From positions 1 through 64,000 of the forward strand of contig NZ_JAGGOT010000052.1 in assembly GCF_018614195.1 (NCBI RefSeq): a stretch of 64,000 bases of DNA, given 5' to 3'. The stretch comes from Streptomyces sp. ISL-43 (GTDB lineage Bacteria > Actinomycetota > Actinomycetes > Streptomycetales > Streptomycetaceae). The first letter of the stretch is position 1; every line of letters begins with the position of its first letter. This document shows, piece after piece, positions 41,023 to 49,519 of the stretch. Below the pieces are notes generated by a model. That model did not search any database, had not been told where the DNA came from, and was given only the letters and a program-made list of their open reading frames with translations. The position numbers and the translations under genes are program-made.

Positions 41023-43518
41023 CTATCGTGAGCCGAATACGGTCTCGACCGTGCCGCCGGTCTTCTGGACGATGCCGCGAATGAGCTCCCGCATCTCCTG
41101 CGGGCCAGCCAGCTCGACGACGATCCGTGTGGGAGCCGCACCCCCGGACCTGCCTCCGCCGCTGGCGCCGAGGGCCATCCCCGGCATAGCCCCGGCGAGC
41201 ATCATCGATTCGGTGGCCTGGCCAACTGCCCCCAGCTGACTGCTGATGCCGTTGGCGAAGGCCTCGCCAAGCGCCCGGCCGGAGTAGAGCGTCCACCCCT
41301 TCCCGGAGAAGGGGCCTTCCTTGGCCGGCGAGAAGGGGAAGAAGTTCCGCGCGGCTGAGACAACGCCAGACGCGGCATCTTTCACCCTGCCCACCTGCGA
41401 CTTGATGCCGTCGATGAAGCCGCGGATCAGTGACGCGCCGGAGTTCCACAGGACGTGGCCGAGGTCGCCGAGAGCGCCCGCGGCCTGGGAGGGGATTTCC
41501 CGGATCCTGGCAATGGCCTCGTCGCGCTTCTGCCGCACGCCCTGGTTGAAGCGGCCGCCAGCCTCCTGAATGCGCCCCCACAGCACGGGCGCCAGGCTGG
41601 CGAGCGCCGCACCCGCCCGGGCGGGCAGTTCGACGAGCAGCCGGACGAACGAGTCGACGGCACCCTGAACCATGAGCTTCGCGGCCGCCCAGGCCCCGGA
41701 GAAGTCGCCCTGGAGCAGGGCCACGACGGCTTGGAGCCCGGGCATGACGACGGTGTTGATGACGTTGCCGAGTTCGCCCGCGAAGACGCCGGCGAGCTTG
41801 GACACCCAGCCCATGACGGTGATGAGCAGGGGCGTCATCTTCGTCAGGACGTTCGCGACCAGGATGATCAGCTGTGCGATGACCGGAGCCAGTGCTACGA
41901 GGAGCTGAGCGAACATTCCGGCGAGCTGGGCGATGAGCGGTGCGAACGCGGTCATCTGGGCCGAGATGATCGGCATGACGGCCTGTACGAGCACCATCAG
42001 GGCATCCACGATGGGCTGGATGACCGGGATGAGCGCGGCCAGGATCGGCTCCAGCGCCGACATCAGGATCCCGGCGAGTTGGGCCACCACCGGGGCCAGC
42101 GCCTTGAAGATGCCAGCGACCAGCCCGAGGAGGGGCGTCAGTGCGGGCAGGAGCTGCGCCACGAGCGACCCGATGACCGGGAGCAGCGGGGCCACCGCGT
42201 CCAGCAACGAGCCCACGGCCTGCGCAGCGACCTCAAGGACCGGCCCCAGTGCCGCGATGATCTGCCCGAGTAGCGGGCCGAGGAGCTGGATGATCCGCTG
42301 GATGGGCGGGCCCAGCGCGGTGAAGACCGGGGCGATGGCACGCAGGGCCTGCGCGAGGAGCGGGGCAAGCGTCTTCCCGAGCGTCGCCATCGTCTCGAAG
42401 ACGGCCCGCATGCCTGCCTGTACGCCGGGGCTGGCGAACGCGGTGGCCAGGGCGCCCGACACGTCCCGCAGGACACCCAGCATGCCGCCACCGGACGCCT
42501 GCGCGGCCTTGAAGACGCTCCCCAGGATGGAGAAGACGTTCCCGGCCACCTCGCCGATCTGCTTGATGACGACGATGGCCTGATCGATGGCCCTGGTCAT
42601 CGCGCCCGACTCGAACGCCTTCGAGATCTTCTCGGAGATGTTGTCCGCGCCGTTGCCTGCGGCGTCAGTGATGCGACGGAACGCGGGGGCGGCCGCGGCA
42701 CCAACCTGGGTGAAACCGAGCATGAGTTGCGAGGGGATCCGTGACAGATTGGTCAGGCCGTCCGTGGCGCCCTTCAGGGCCTGACCGAGGACACCGGACT
42801 TAGACATTCCGATCGCAGTGTTCCCGATGTTCTTGCCCATGAGGTTCAGGGCGCCCGCAGCGTCGAACAGTCCGGCCCGCAGCACCGGCAGGGTGTGCTG
42901 CCCCATGCCCTTCAGGACCCCGTCCAGGCCGCTGAACAGACGCTGCTGCACGCCCTGTTGCAGCTCCTTGAAGGCGGGGGCAAAGCTCTTCACGACCCGC
43001 GCGAAAGCCTGCGCGGACGGCGCGAGGTTCTTGATGGCCTCCTCGAACGCGGCCGGGTTGCTGGGATCCATGGCGGCCTTGACGGCGTCCCCGACACCCT
43101 TCATGCCGAGCTTCATCGCCTGCGTGGCCAGCACCACCGCAAACATGCCCGTCGCTGCGACACCGGCCGCCGGGGCGATCTGTCCGATCGCGGCGGCGAG
43201 GCCCGCGGCGGCCGGCACAGCGGTCCCGAACATCGCGGCGATCTTCCCGACGCTGAGCACCGCACCGCCGAGGCCTCCGAGGGCGCCCACGATGCCCGAG
43301 AGATTCAGGCGGAAGCGGTGGCCCTCACGCCCCGCCTCGGCGAACCCCATGCTGATGCGCTCGGCTAGGCCCGCGAAGGTCCCGTCAAGGCGCCTGAGGC
43401 GGCCCTCGGCGTCCTGCTGAAAGCCGCGCATCTGGAGTTCGGCTGAGGCCAGACCTCGGCGCATGCCGCTGTCGTCCGCGTTGATGTTGGCGACGAGCTC
43501 GCCGATGGTCAGCGCCAT
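41023..43518 (-). CDS. Phage tail tape-measure protein
   Basis: The 831-residue protein has a tape-measure N-terminus (TIGELVANINADDSGMRRGL), Ala/Gly-rich membrane-like stretches (residues about 75-140), and from about 340 to 560 a long run of degenerate repeats around APVxxxLxxxxxPIIxxL, as in siphophage tape measures. The C-terminal part (NFFPFSPAKEGPFSGKGWTL) is the conserved end motif of this family. It sets tail length and forms the DNA channel. No other tail, head or packaging gene is nearby, which is very unusual. Confidence 0.9.
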   Translation of the reverse strand: MALTIGELVANINADDSGMRRGLASAELQMRGFQQDAEGRLRRLDGTFAGLAERISMGFAEAGREGHRFRLNLSGIVGALGGLGGAVLSVGKIAAMFGTAVPAAAGLAAAIGQIAPAAGVAATGMFAVVLATQAMKLGMKGVGDAVKAAMDPSNPAAFEEAIKNLAPSAQAFARVVKSFAPAFKELQQGVQQRLFSGLDGVLKGMGQHTLPVLRAGLFDAAGALNLMGKNIGNTAIGMSKSGVLGQALKGATDGLTNLSRIPSQLMLGFTQVGAAAAPAFRRITDAAGNGADNISEKISKAFESGAMTRAIDQAIVVIKQIGEVAGNVFSILGSVFKAAQASGGGMLGVLRDVSGALATAFASPGVQAGMRAVFETMATLGKTLAPLLAQALRAIAPVFTALGPPIQRIIQLLGPLLGQIIAALGPVLEVAAQAVGSLLDAVAPLLPVIGSLVAQLLPALTPLLGLVAGIFKALAPVVAQLAGILMSALEPILAALIPVIQPIVDALMVLVQAVMPIISAQMTAFAPLIAQLAGMFAQLLVALAPVIAQLIILVANVLTKMTPLLITVMGWVSKLAGVFAGELGNVINTVVMPGLQAVVALLQGDFSGAWAAAKLMVQGAVDSFVRLLVELPARAGAALASLAPVLWGRIQEAGGRFNQGVRQKRDEAIARIREIPSQAAGALGDLGHVLWNSGASLIRGFIDGIKSQVGRVKDAASGVVSAARNFFPFSPAKEGPFSGKGWTLYSGRALGEAFANGISSQLGAVGQATESMMLAGAMPGMALGASGGGRSGGAAPTRIVVELAGPQEMRELIRGIVQKTGGTVETVFGSR

Positions 43519-43565
43519 CCGGGGTCCTCACCGATTGCCTGAGGCAACCATTAGTCGAAGAGAAA

Positions 43566-43586
43566 GCCCGCCTCTCCGAGGCGGGC
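43566..43586 (-). terminator. Rho-independent terminator
   Basis: GCCCGCCTC (43566-43574), loop TCC and GAGGCGGGC (43578-43586). Read on the minus strand it is followed by TTTCTCTT, a U-rich tail. It stands between the gene ending at 43592 and the tape-measure start at 43518, so the tape-measure gene would need its own promoter or read-through. Confidence 0.8.
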
Positions 43587-43591
43587 AGGGG

Positions 43592-44398
43592 TCAGGCGGC
43601 ACCAGTAGCGTGCAGGGCCGACTGCGGGTCGATCGGGTGATACGTCGCGCCAATCGGCGCCCGTCGTGTGGCCACCGCGTGAGCCTGTTCCTTGCGGTCC
43701 ATCTGGGCCCACTGCTCCGTGGTGAACCGCCACTCCGCGGCCAGCGCGGGAGCGGCCTTCAGGACCCGGCCAAGGGTGCCGTCTGGGTGGCCGAATGCCT
43801 CGATCACCGACGACTCCGGGACGTCTCGCAGCCCCGTTCCGAGCCGTACAGCAGCGGCGATCAGCTCGGCCGCAGATAGGTACACGGCACTCGCATCGGG
43901 CCTGCTGACGCTCACGCCGTCGGCGCTGCGGCTGAGCCCGTACGCGGACACCGGAACCTGCGCGCCGGCTTGGGTGAGTTCGAAGTCGAGGTCCCGGATC
44001 GCGTTGCTGATGCCGCGGATCTGCTCGTTGCGGGGCAGAGCAACGGCCACCAGCGCGGCAACGGCCTCAGAGACGACACGAACGGCGTCAACGAGCGCAT
44101 CCCGGTCTGCGTCCTCCGCGATGACGCGGGCCTGACCCGCCAATTGCTGCGCCCGCGCCTTACGGTCCGCCTCCTCGGCGGCCGTGAGCTTGCGCTGCGC
44201 GGCAGTGACACGCAGCTGCGCAAAGTCGGAGAGCTGCTGGGCTTCGGCGAGCTTCTGCGCGGTGACCCTGGAGTCTCCCTCCCGCGCACGCTCAGTCAGC
44301 GCCTCGACCAGTTCCTGAGCCTCGGCCTGCTCCTGGCGAACAGCGGCGGCGGCTTCGCGTGCGGCGGCGGGGGTGAGGGCGTCCTCGATGGTGGTCAT
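43592..44398 (-). CDS. Hypothetical coiled-coil protein
   Basis: The 268-residue protein has a long charged helix at residues 10-110 (REAAAAVRQEQAEAQELVEA, FAQLRVTAAQRKLTAAEEAD), predicted coiled coil, then a globular C-terminal half (ISNAIRDLDFELTQAGAQVP, AVYLSAAELIAAAVRLG). No family is recognised. Its place beside the tape-measure gene suggests a structural or scaffolding role, but this is a guess. ATGA overlap with the gene upstream. Confidence 0.65.
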   Translation of the reverse strand: MTTIEDALTPAAAREAAAAVRQEQAEAQELVEALTERAREGDSRVTAQKLAEAQQLSDFAQLRVTAAQRKLTAAEEADRKARAQQLAGQARVIAEDADRDALVDAVRVVSEAVAALVAVALPRNEQIRGISNAIRDLDFELTQAGAQVPVSAYGLSRSADGVSVSRPDASAVYLSAAELIAAAVRLGTGLRDVPESSVIEAFGHPDGTLGRVLKAAPALAAEWRFTTEQWAQMDRKEQAHAVATRRAPIGATYHPIDPQSALHATGAA

Positions 44399-44613
44399 CG
44401 ATGCTCCTGTTCTGCGCCCGCGCGGGCGGCGTTGAGAACGCGTTGGGCCACGATGGCCCTACGGGATTCGGGGAGGGCGTCCCATGCGGGGGTGCCGTAC
44501 AGCTTTGCGTCGGCGTCGATGCCAGCCACGAGGCTGGAGTCCTGCGGGCCGCGGGTCTGCTGGTCGAGGGCGGCCGCTACGGCGGCCTGCAATGCGGGGC
44601 GTTGGACGGTCAC
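44395..44613 (-). CDS. Hypothetical small protein
   Basis: The 72-residue protein (ALQAAVAAALDQQTRGPQD, TPAWDALPESRRAIVAQRVL) has no recognised family. Its stop overlaps the start of the coiled-coil gene by 4 bp and it begins 9 bp after the preceding gene, so it is part of one minus-strand operon. Confidence 0.6.
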   Translation of the reverse strand: MTVQRPALQAAVAAALDQQTRGPQDSSLVAGIDADAKLYGTPAWDALPESRRAIVAQRVLNAARAGAEQEHR

Positions 44614-44622
44614 AGCGGCCTC

Positions 44623-44922
44623 CTACGGCCAGTAGTTGCGGAGGGGTTCGCCCGGCTGCGCGGCGTCCTGCAAAGTGACGGACTGGCTTCGCGGGTAGGT
44701 GCGGGTCTCCATGTCCTGCATGCGGGCGACCGCGGTTGTGTACGCGCCTGGGGCCCCGTCGGGGGCCGCCTCGATGGTGTAGCCGGCGGAGGTGAAGTAG
44801 GGGAGGTGCCGGTCGTTGTCGGCTACGTAGGCCTCGCCACGGATGAACCACACCGGTGCGGGTGAGGTGATGGCGTGCGGGCCGTGCACGACGGCCCCGG
44901 CGGGTGCTGTCACCTTCTTCAT
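44623..44922 (-). CDS. Hypothetical protein
   Basis: The 99-residue protein (APVWFIRGEAYVADNDRHLP, YFTSAGYTIEAAPDGAPGAY) has no recognised family. ATG 44922 overlaps the stop of the HTH gene by 4 bp. Confidence 0.6.
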   Translation of the reverse strand: MKKVTAPAGAVVHGPHAITSPAPVWFIRGEAYVADNDRHLPYFTSAGYTIEAAPDGAPGAYTTAVARMQDMETRTYPRSQSVTLQDAAQPGEPLRNYWP

Positions 44923-45323
44923 GCCGCGTCCCCTTTCCTGTAGGCCTCCAGCGAGGCCGCGTCTACGAGCCAGACCGGGCCGGCGCGGCGGGCCCGCAGC
45001 CGGCCCGACCGGGCCAGGCGCCGCGCGTACTCGGGGCTGCACTCCAGGAGTGCGGCGGCCTGCTGCGCGGTTAGTTCCACCGTGGCAGGAGCGACGGCAG
45101 GGGTTCCGGCGGCGGAACTGGCCTGCTGGTGCTGCTCGTCGGCCGCGTGCAGGGCGTACAGCAGGCGACGGACGGCCGGGGAGACCTCGCCCCCGTCGGC
45201 CCGTACACGGGCGGTCAGGTCTCGCACGAGGGCCCGGAGGACTTCACCGGCCACTGCGGCGGGCACCAGGACCGCGCCGTCGGGGCGGACGAGGCGGCCG
45301 AACCCCTCAGGCTGCGTCGTCAC
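44919..45323 (-). CDS. Helix-turn-helix (excisionase-like) domain protein
   Basis: The 134-residue protein ends in a MerR/excisionase-type winged helix (ELTAQQAAALLECSPEYARR, LARSGRLRARRAGPVWLVD, residues 83-130) after an N-terminal region of unknown fold. Proteins of this type act as excisionases or small regulators in Streptomyces elements. GTG 45323 overlaps the upstream gene by 17 bp. Confidence 0.7.
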   Translation of the reverse strand: MTTQPEGFGRLVRPDGAVLVPAAVAGEVLRALVRDLTARVRADGGEVSPAVRRLLYALHAADEQHQQASSAAGTPAVAPATVELTAQQAAALLECSPEYARRLARSGRLRARRAGPVWLVDAASLEAYRKGDAA

Positions 45324-45684
45324 CGTTCTGCCCCTGCTGCTCGCGGCGCCGCTGCCGCTCGTCGAGGCGGGCCAGCAGGCGGGCGGCCCGCTCGTCGCCA
45401 CGACGGGCGGCCGGGCGGAGCGTCGCCCGCATCTTGTCCTCGGCGGCCTTGAGCACGCGCTTGTTCCGGGCGCTAGAACTCTCTGCCGCCTCCAAGTCGC
45501 CGGCCAGGCGGCCGAGGTGCTCGGCGGCCTCGGCGACGATCGAGGACAGGGCCGGCATGAGGTTGGGGTCGTGCTTCACCGCCTCCTTGTGGAGGCGTGC
45601 AGCGGCCCGGCGGAAGCGGGCGTTGGCCTGGTCCAGCTCGGGCCGTCCGGGGTACGGGACGGGTCTTTCGGGGGTGTTAGGCAC
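45307..45684 (-). CDS. Hypothetical helical protein
   Basis: The 125-residue protein is almost wholly helical and charged (ANARFRRAAARLHKEAVKHD, AEAAEHLGRLAGDLEAAES, RLLARLDERQRRREQQGQNG). No family is recognised. GTG 45684 has GAGAGGA upstream; the frame is open to 45732. Confidence 0.55.
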   Translation of the reverse strand: MPNTPERPVPYPGRPELDQANARFRRAAARLHKEAVKHDPNLMPALSSIVAEAAEHLGRLAGDLEAAESSSARNKRVLKAAEDKMRATLRPAARRGDERAARLLARLDERQRRREQQGQNGDDAA

Positions 45685-45741
45685 GGCGGGGTCCTCTCGT
45701 ACATGTACGGGGGTGTTGTGCGCGAGGGGCAAGGAACCGGT

Positions 45742-45975
45742 TCAGCGGCGGAAGGTGTCCGGCACGCGGGCGGCCCGAGCAAGGTCGGGGGCTGCGGGGA
45801 GGGTGCCGGCCAGTACGGGGCATCCGTCGTCGTGTTCGATGCCGGCGTGCAGGTCGTTGCCGTTGGTTGCGAGGTGGGTGACTTCGCCGGTGCAGTGGCC
45901 GCATTGGTAGTTGCTGACCATGCGGGCGATGAGGTGTTTGTCGCCTGCGACGAACGTGCTGTGAGCGATGGGCAT
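45742..45975 (-). CDS. Small CxxC zinc-binding-like protein
   Basis: The 77-residue protein (ARMVSNYQCGHCTGEVTHLA, GIEHDDGCPVLAGTLP) has one CxxC pair and a later Cys/His set that could bind zinc. No family is assigned. ATG 45975 is preceded by AGGACCTC. It is the first gene after the repeat cluster at 46031-46163. Confidence 0.55.
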   Translation of the reverse strand: MPIAHSTFVAGDKHLIARMVSNYQCGHCTGEVTHLATNGNDLHAGIEHDDGCPVLAGTLPAAPDLARAARVPDTFRR

Positions 45976-46005
45976 GAGGTCCTCCGGTCTGGGTCTCACG
46001 TCTCC

Positions 46006-46022
46006 CCCCCCTCTAAGGGGGG
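46006..46022. terminator. C6/G6 hairpin
   Basis: CCCCCC (46006-46011), TCTAA, GGGGGG (46017-46022) between the prim-pol gene and the next gene, at the edge of the repeat cluster. It may be a terminator or part of an origin structure. Confidence 0.45.
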
Positions 46023-46030
46023 TGGGATTC

Positions 46031-46163
46031 GTGAGGGTTGGGCGTGTGAGGTGCGTGAGGGTCCGCGTGAGGCTCTGAGCTGGGAATCTCCTCTCGGCGT
46101 GAGGCTGTGTGAGGGGCGCGTGAGGGGTCACGCGAATCGGGGTGCGTGAGGCCCTGCGTGAGG
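46031..46163 (+). repeat. Nine GTGAGG direct repeats (candidate iterons / origin)
   Basis: GTGAGG starts at 46031, 46046, 46055, 46067, 46099, 46109, 46120, 46146 and 46158, often as GCGTGAGGG. Most spacings are 9-15 bp, near one helical turn. The cluster ends 2 bp before the stop of the prim-pol/ATPase gene, a common place for the origin of mobile elements that replicate with their own primase. Confidence 0.55.
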
Positions 46164-46165
46164 GG

Positions 46166-48211
46166 TCAGGCGAGGTCCGCGCGACCGAGGTAATAGCGGG
46201 CGGGCTCGCCTGCGGTCTGGGAGTCGACTCGTGTCAGGTGCCCGGAGCGGGTGAGCTTGTCGAGCTTTCGGCGGGCCTTCTCGCGCTGCGCCGGGGTGAC
46301 CTTCTTCGTCTCGAAGATGGCCTCGGCTGCGGCCATCGCGGTGACCCCGTGAACGCCGCCGCGCCGCGCCATGTCGAGGAGGTCCGCCGCGTGCTGGACG
46401 TCCGTCGTGCCGGCCTCGTGGTCGTGGACGAGGTGGAACGGGCCCACCTCGTCCATCGGCTGCTTGAGGTGGCGGAAGGAGACGAGCGGGTCGCCTGCCT
46501 CGCCCCAGAGGAGGACCACGGATCCGGCACCCGAGGTGATCCAGGTGGATCCGTAGATGTCGGCCATGGTGTTGGGGGCGGCGCCGTTGGGGCCGCGCTT
46601 GATGACGTGGTGGTTCTCCAGGACCTGTACGCCCTCGGCCAAGGCCTTCTGTCGGGCCCGGTTGTAGCCGGCGCCGACGGCGTCGTCGGAGAGGCCGATC
46701 GCGGCGTCCTTGATGCTGTCGATGACCACGGTGTCGGCCTTGGCCTTCTCGCACATCGCGGCCAGGATCTCCGGGCGCTTCGCGAGGTCGAAGGGCGGCG
46801 GCCCTTCCCAGACGACGAGGTGGTCGTTCAGGTACGCAGGATCGTCACGGCCGAAGATGCGCGCGCCCGCCCGGCGGGTCTGTGACGGCCTGTCCATGGC
46901 CAGCAGCAGCACGACCTTGCCCGGTGCTACGGGGAACCCCAACACGTTCTGTTGGAGCCCCAGGCGGGCCCGGATGAGCTGGTGCGCGAGCGTCGTCTTG
47001 CCGACGCCCTGCGGCGCGGCGATGAGCAGGGCCTCGCCCTCGGCCCACAGAACGTCTCCACCTGCACCCCACACGGCCGGCGGGGTGGCCGGGACGTCGT
47101 GGAAGAACGCGCCACCGCGCTTGAAGGACGTGACCGCGGCGCCCGGGGGTTCCTCGGCGGGCTCGGGCTCCGGCTCCCTGAGAGTGAAGGAGGTCCGCGT
47201 CCGGTCGTGCTGCGGCGGCGTCTCGTCGCGGGGCTCGGGTACGAGCAGCCCGGTGAAGTCGTTCCGGGCGTCCGCGCGGGCCACAGGCGGCCACGGCTGG
47301 CGGGGCTGTGCCATGCCGGCGCGGAGCCCGGATTCGATGGTGGCGAGCGCGCGGCCTTCGGGGTGGTTGCCCGCTCGGGCTGCGGCGAGGAGGTCCTCGC
47401 GGGCCTCGCCCTCGGTGAGGGCTCCGGCGCCGACGAGGGTGCCGAGGCTGAACGCGGCCGTGTTGATCGCGGTGTTCTGCTCGCCGTTGGCGGCCCGGGT
47501 GATCGCGTCGCACTCCGCCTGCACGACCTTGCGCGTGTAGACGTCGTGCCGGTCGGCCGGGATGACGATGTCCGTCGTGGGCCCGGCCGGGGCGGAGGCG
47601 CGCGCTTGGAGCGCTTCGAGGAGCCACGCGGGCGCCGCAACGGGCGGCTGATCGGGGTTCTCCAGGGTGTAGACGACGCCCGTCGCGTGGACGGAGCCGA
47701 GGGCGATCACGTAAGCGTTCCCGGCACGGACGTCCCCGTCGAACTTGCCTTTCAGGGCGCCGAGTCCGTTGCCGAGCTTGGCCTCGGCCGGGGCCCAGTA
47801 GTAGTCGTGGTGGCCTTTCGCAGTGTGTACCCGCATGGTGGGCGTGTGCTCGTACCCGAGGCCTTTGGCGGTGTCCTCCAGCGCCCCGGGGCGATCGCTG
47901 TCCATGACGAGCAGCTGCTCGCCGTTCGGGCCGGAGCACCCGCCAACGTAGACACCGACGTTGCGGGGCGGCCCGGAGAACAGCCGGCGCACCTCCTGCT
48001 CGTCGCGGAGCGGCGTCTTCGTGAACGGTTCGGCCGGGTGCTTCCCTCGGTCGGTGCAGGTGGCCGGGTTGTGGCCTTGGCCGATGCCCGCGCAGCGCTC
48101 GGCGCCCGGGTGGTCGGCCGCGAACACCTTGAACTGCCGCTGCGCGAGCCAGAGCGCGCCCGCGAGGGGCGTCTCGGCTACGGCCTGCGGGTCAATGGCG
48201 TGCGTGGTCAA
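46166..48211 (-). CDS. Bifunctional DNA primase/polymerase-AAA ATPase (replication protein)
   Basis: The 681-residue protein has an N-terminal prim-pol domain (ALWLAQRQFKVFAADHPGAE, NVGVYVGGCSGPNGEQLLVM ending with the catalytic DSD, then GHHDYYWAP and GDVRAGNAYVIALGS) and a C-terminal RecA/RepA-like helicase ATPase with Walker A APQGVGKTTLAHQL and Walker B ADTVVIDSIKD. A winged-helix-like end follows (QREKARRKLDKLTRSGHLTR). It probably starts replication of the excised element. It overlaps the upstream gene by 20 bp. Confidence 0.92.
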   Translation of the reverse strand: MTTHAIDPQAVAETPLAGALWLAQRQFKVFAADHPGAERCAGIGQGHNPATCTDRGKHPAEPFTKTPLRDEQEVRRLFSGPPRNVGVYVGGCSGPNGEQLLVMDSDRPGALEDTAKGLGYEHTPTMRVHTAKGHHDYYWAPAEAKLGNGLGALKGKFDGDVRAGNAYVIALGSVHATGVVYTLENPDQPPVAAPAWLLEALQARASAPAGPTTDIVIPADRHDVYTRKVVQAECDAITRAANGEQNTAINTAAFSLGTLVGAGALTEGEAREDLLAAARAGNHPEGRALATIESGLRAGMAQPRQPWPPVARADARNDFTGLLVPEPRDETPPQHDRTRTSFTLREPEPEPAEEPPGAAVTSFKRGGAFFHDVPATPPAVWGAGGDVLWAEGEALLIAAPQGVGKTTLAHQLIRARLGLQQNVLGFPVAPGKVVLLLAMDRPSQTRRAGARIFGRDDPAYLNDHLVVWEGPPPFDLAKRPEILAAMCEKAKADTVVIDSIKDAAIGLSDDAVGAGYNRARQKALAEGVQVLENHHVIKRGPNGAAPNTMADIYGSTWITSGAGSVVLLWGEAGDPLVSFRHLKQPMDEVGPFHLVHDHEAGTTDVQHAADLLDMARRGGVHGVTAMAAAEAIFETKKVTPAQREKARRKLDKLTRSGHLTRVDSQTAGEPARYYLGRADLA

Positions 48212-48485
48212 CGTGCTGCTCCGTCTTCTCCGTCGCGATCTCCTCTGCTAGGGCGAGGACATCCGCGGCCCAGTTCCGGGCGGCCGTGCGTACGGCGCGG
48301 GCGGAGGGCTGGTCTTCGAGTGAGGCTCGGATCGATCCGAGGGTGAGTTCGCGGCGGGCGCGTTCGGCGCGGGCGCGGATCAAGAACTCTTCGGTGTACG
48401 GGGCCGGGGGCCAGGCGCCGCCGGGCACGCCCGAGGGCCCCGCCACATCTGCGGCGGGGCGATCGGTCGTGCGGGTCGTCGTCAC
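48192..48485 (-). CDS. Hypothetical protein upstream of prim-pol
   Basis: The 97-residue protein (PPAPYTEEFLIRARAERARR, ELTLGSIRASLEDQPSARAV, NWAADVLALAEEIATEKTE) is mostly helical, with no recognised family. GTG 48485 overlaps the DUF6907-like stop as GTGA, and its 3' end overlaps prim-pol by 20 bp, so the three genes are coupled. Confidence 0.6.
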   Translation of the reverse strand: MTTTRTTDRPAADVAGPSGVPGGAWPPAPYTEEFLIRARAERARRELTLGSIRASLEDQPSARAVRTAARNWAADVLALAEEIATEKTEQHVDHARH

Positions 48486-49021
48486 CGACCGGCCTCGGCG
48501 GCGGCCACCAGGGCCTCGACGGCGTCGAGGTGGGCCCGCAGCTCGGCGATCCGGCCGCGGGCTTCGGCTGGGGTGAGGTCCTCGTCCAGGAGGCCGATCT
48601 TCACGCCGTTGCCCCAGTCGATGACGTTGACGGGCAGGACTTCGCGGCCGTAGACGTCCGTGCAGGTCGCCGAGGTGCAGGCGCTCATGTGCTCGTCGTG
48701 GCGGCCGGTCTCGACGCACCAGCTGTGCACGTCACACGGCGTCTTCGGGGCCGTGGGCGTCTTCATCTTTTCGAGGATGGCGAGGACGTCGGCGAGGACG
48801 GCGGGGGAGTCTCCGGCCTTGCGGATCTCGCGGGCCACGGTGTCGAGGAAGGACCGGTAGTTCTCGTCCTGGCCTTCCTTGGCCTTTTCGAGGCCGTCCA
48901 GGACGCGGACGGCGCGGGCGGTCAGGGTCGGGGACGCCGGCGGAAGGTCCGCGAGGAGGGGAAGGGTCTTGCCGGTCGGCTCCGTGACAGTGGCGAGCGC
49001 GGTGGTGGAGGTGCGTGTCAT
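48482..49021 (-). CDS. DUF6907-like protein
   Basis: The 179-residue protein contains CDVHSWCVETGRHDEHMSAC, a Cys/His-rich motif likely to bind metal, and a C-terminal helix (EARGRIAELRAHLDAVEALV) as in the DUF6907 protein at 37482. The N-terminal 85 residues are helical and unassigned. It is the first gene of the replication operon. Confidence 0.6.
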   Translation of the reverse strand: MTRTSTTALATVTEPTGKTLPLLADLPPASPTLTARAVRVLDGLEKAKEGQDENYRSFLDTVAREIRKAGDSPAVLADVLAILEKMKTPTAPKTPCDVHSWCVETGRHDEHMSACTSATCTDVYGREVLPVNVIDWGNGVKIGLLDEDLTPAEARGRIAELRAHLDAVEALVAAAEAGR

Positions 49022-49164
49022 AGTGGTGCCATCCGTTCTGTGTTGAAGCCTCGGGGTCCGTGTCCAAGCGGGGGCCTCGGGGCTTCGGCGTGTACGGGAT
49101 TGGATAGGCCCTCAGCGCGGGATCACGTGGTGCGTCAACACCGCGCCCCTGCTGGGGGCCGCTT

Positions 49165-49380
49165 TCATGCGGCTTCGAGCAGCCGCACCAGCGAGGCCGT
49201 AACGACCCGCTTAGATCCGAAGTCGAGGACCCGTACGGGCGCTTCGTTCCGCTGGATCAGGGCGTAGAGCATGCTGCGAGAGATCCCGAGGGCACGAGCG
49301 GCCCGGGCCACGTCCACCGTGGCCGGCCAAGCGCGAACCTCATCAAGGGTGGGGGCCACCACCAGAGCGGCAGCGGGCAT
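49165..49380 (-). CDS. Excisionase-like helix-turn-helix protein
   Basis: The 71-residue protein (TVDVARAARALGISRSMLYA, LIQRNEAPVRVLDFGSKRVV) is a MerR-like HTH of the AlpA/Xis type used by tyrosine-integrase elements to drive excision or control replication. It is divergent from the XRE repressor gene across a 139-bp region with CATGTCA repeats at 49449 and 49479. Confidence 0.75.
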   Translation of the reverse strand: MPAAALVVAPTLDEVRAWPATVDVARAARALGISRSMLYALIQRNEAPVRVLDFGSKRVVTASLVRLLEAA

Positions 49381-49448
49381 AGCTTCCTCCAGTGACTGGA
49401 AGGTCTGGCGTTCCCTGTCTGTCCACAGCTTCCACCCCCGTCCGTCCG

Positions 49449-49485
49449 CATGTCAAGTGTTGCCTGCCGGTCCAGAGTCATGTCA
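49449..49485. promoter_or_regulatory. CATGTCA direct repeats in the xis/repressor control region
   Basis: CATGTCA occurs at 49449-49455 and 49479-49485, three helical turns (30 bp) apart, between the divergent excisionase-like and XRE genes. It is a candidate operator for the XRE protein. Confidence 0.4.
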
Positions 49486-49519
49486 TGCTGTGCCTACCAT
49501 CAATAGGAGGAGACACCCG

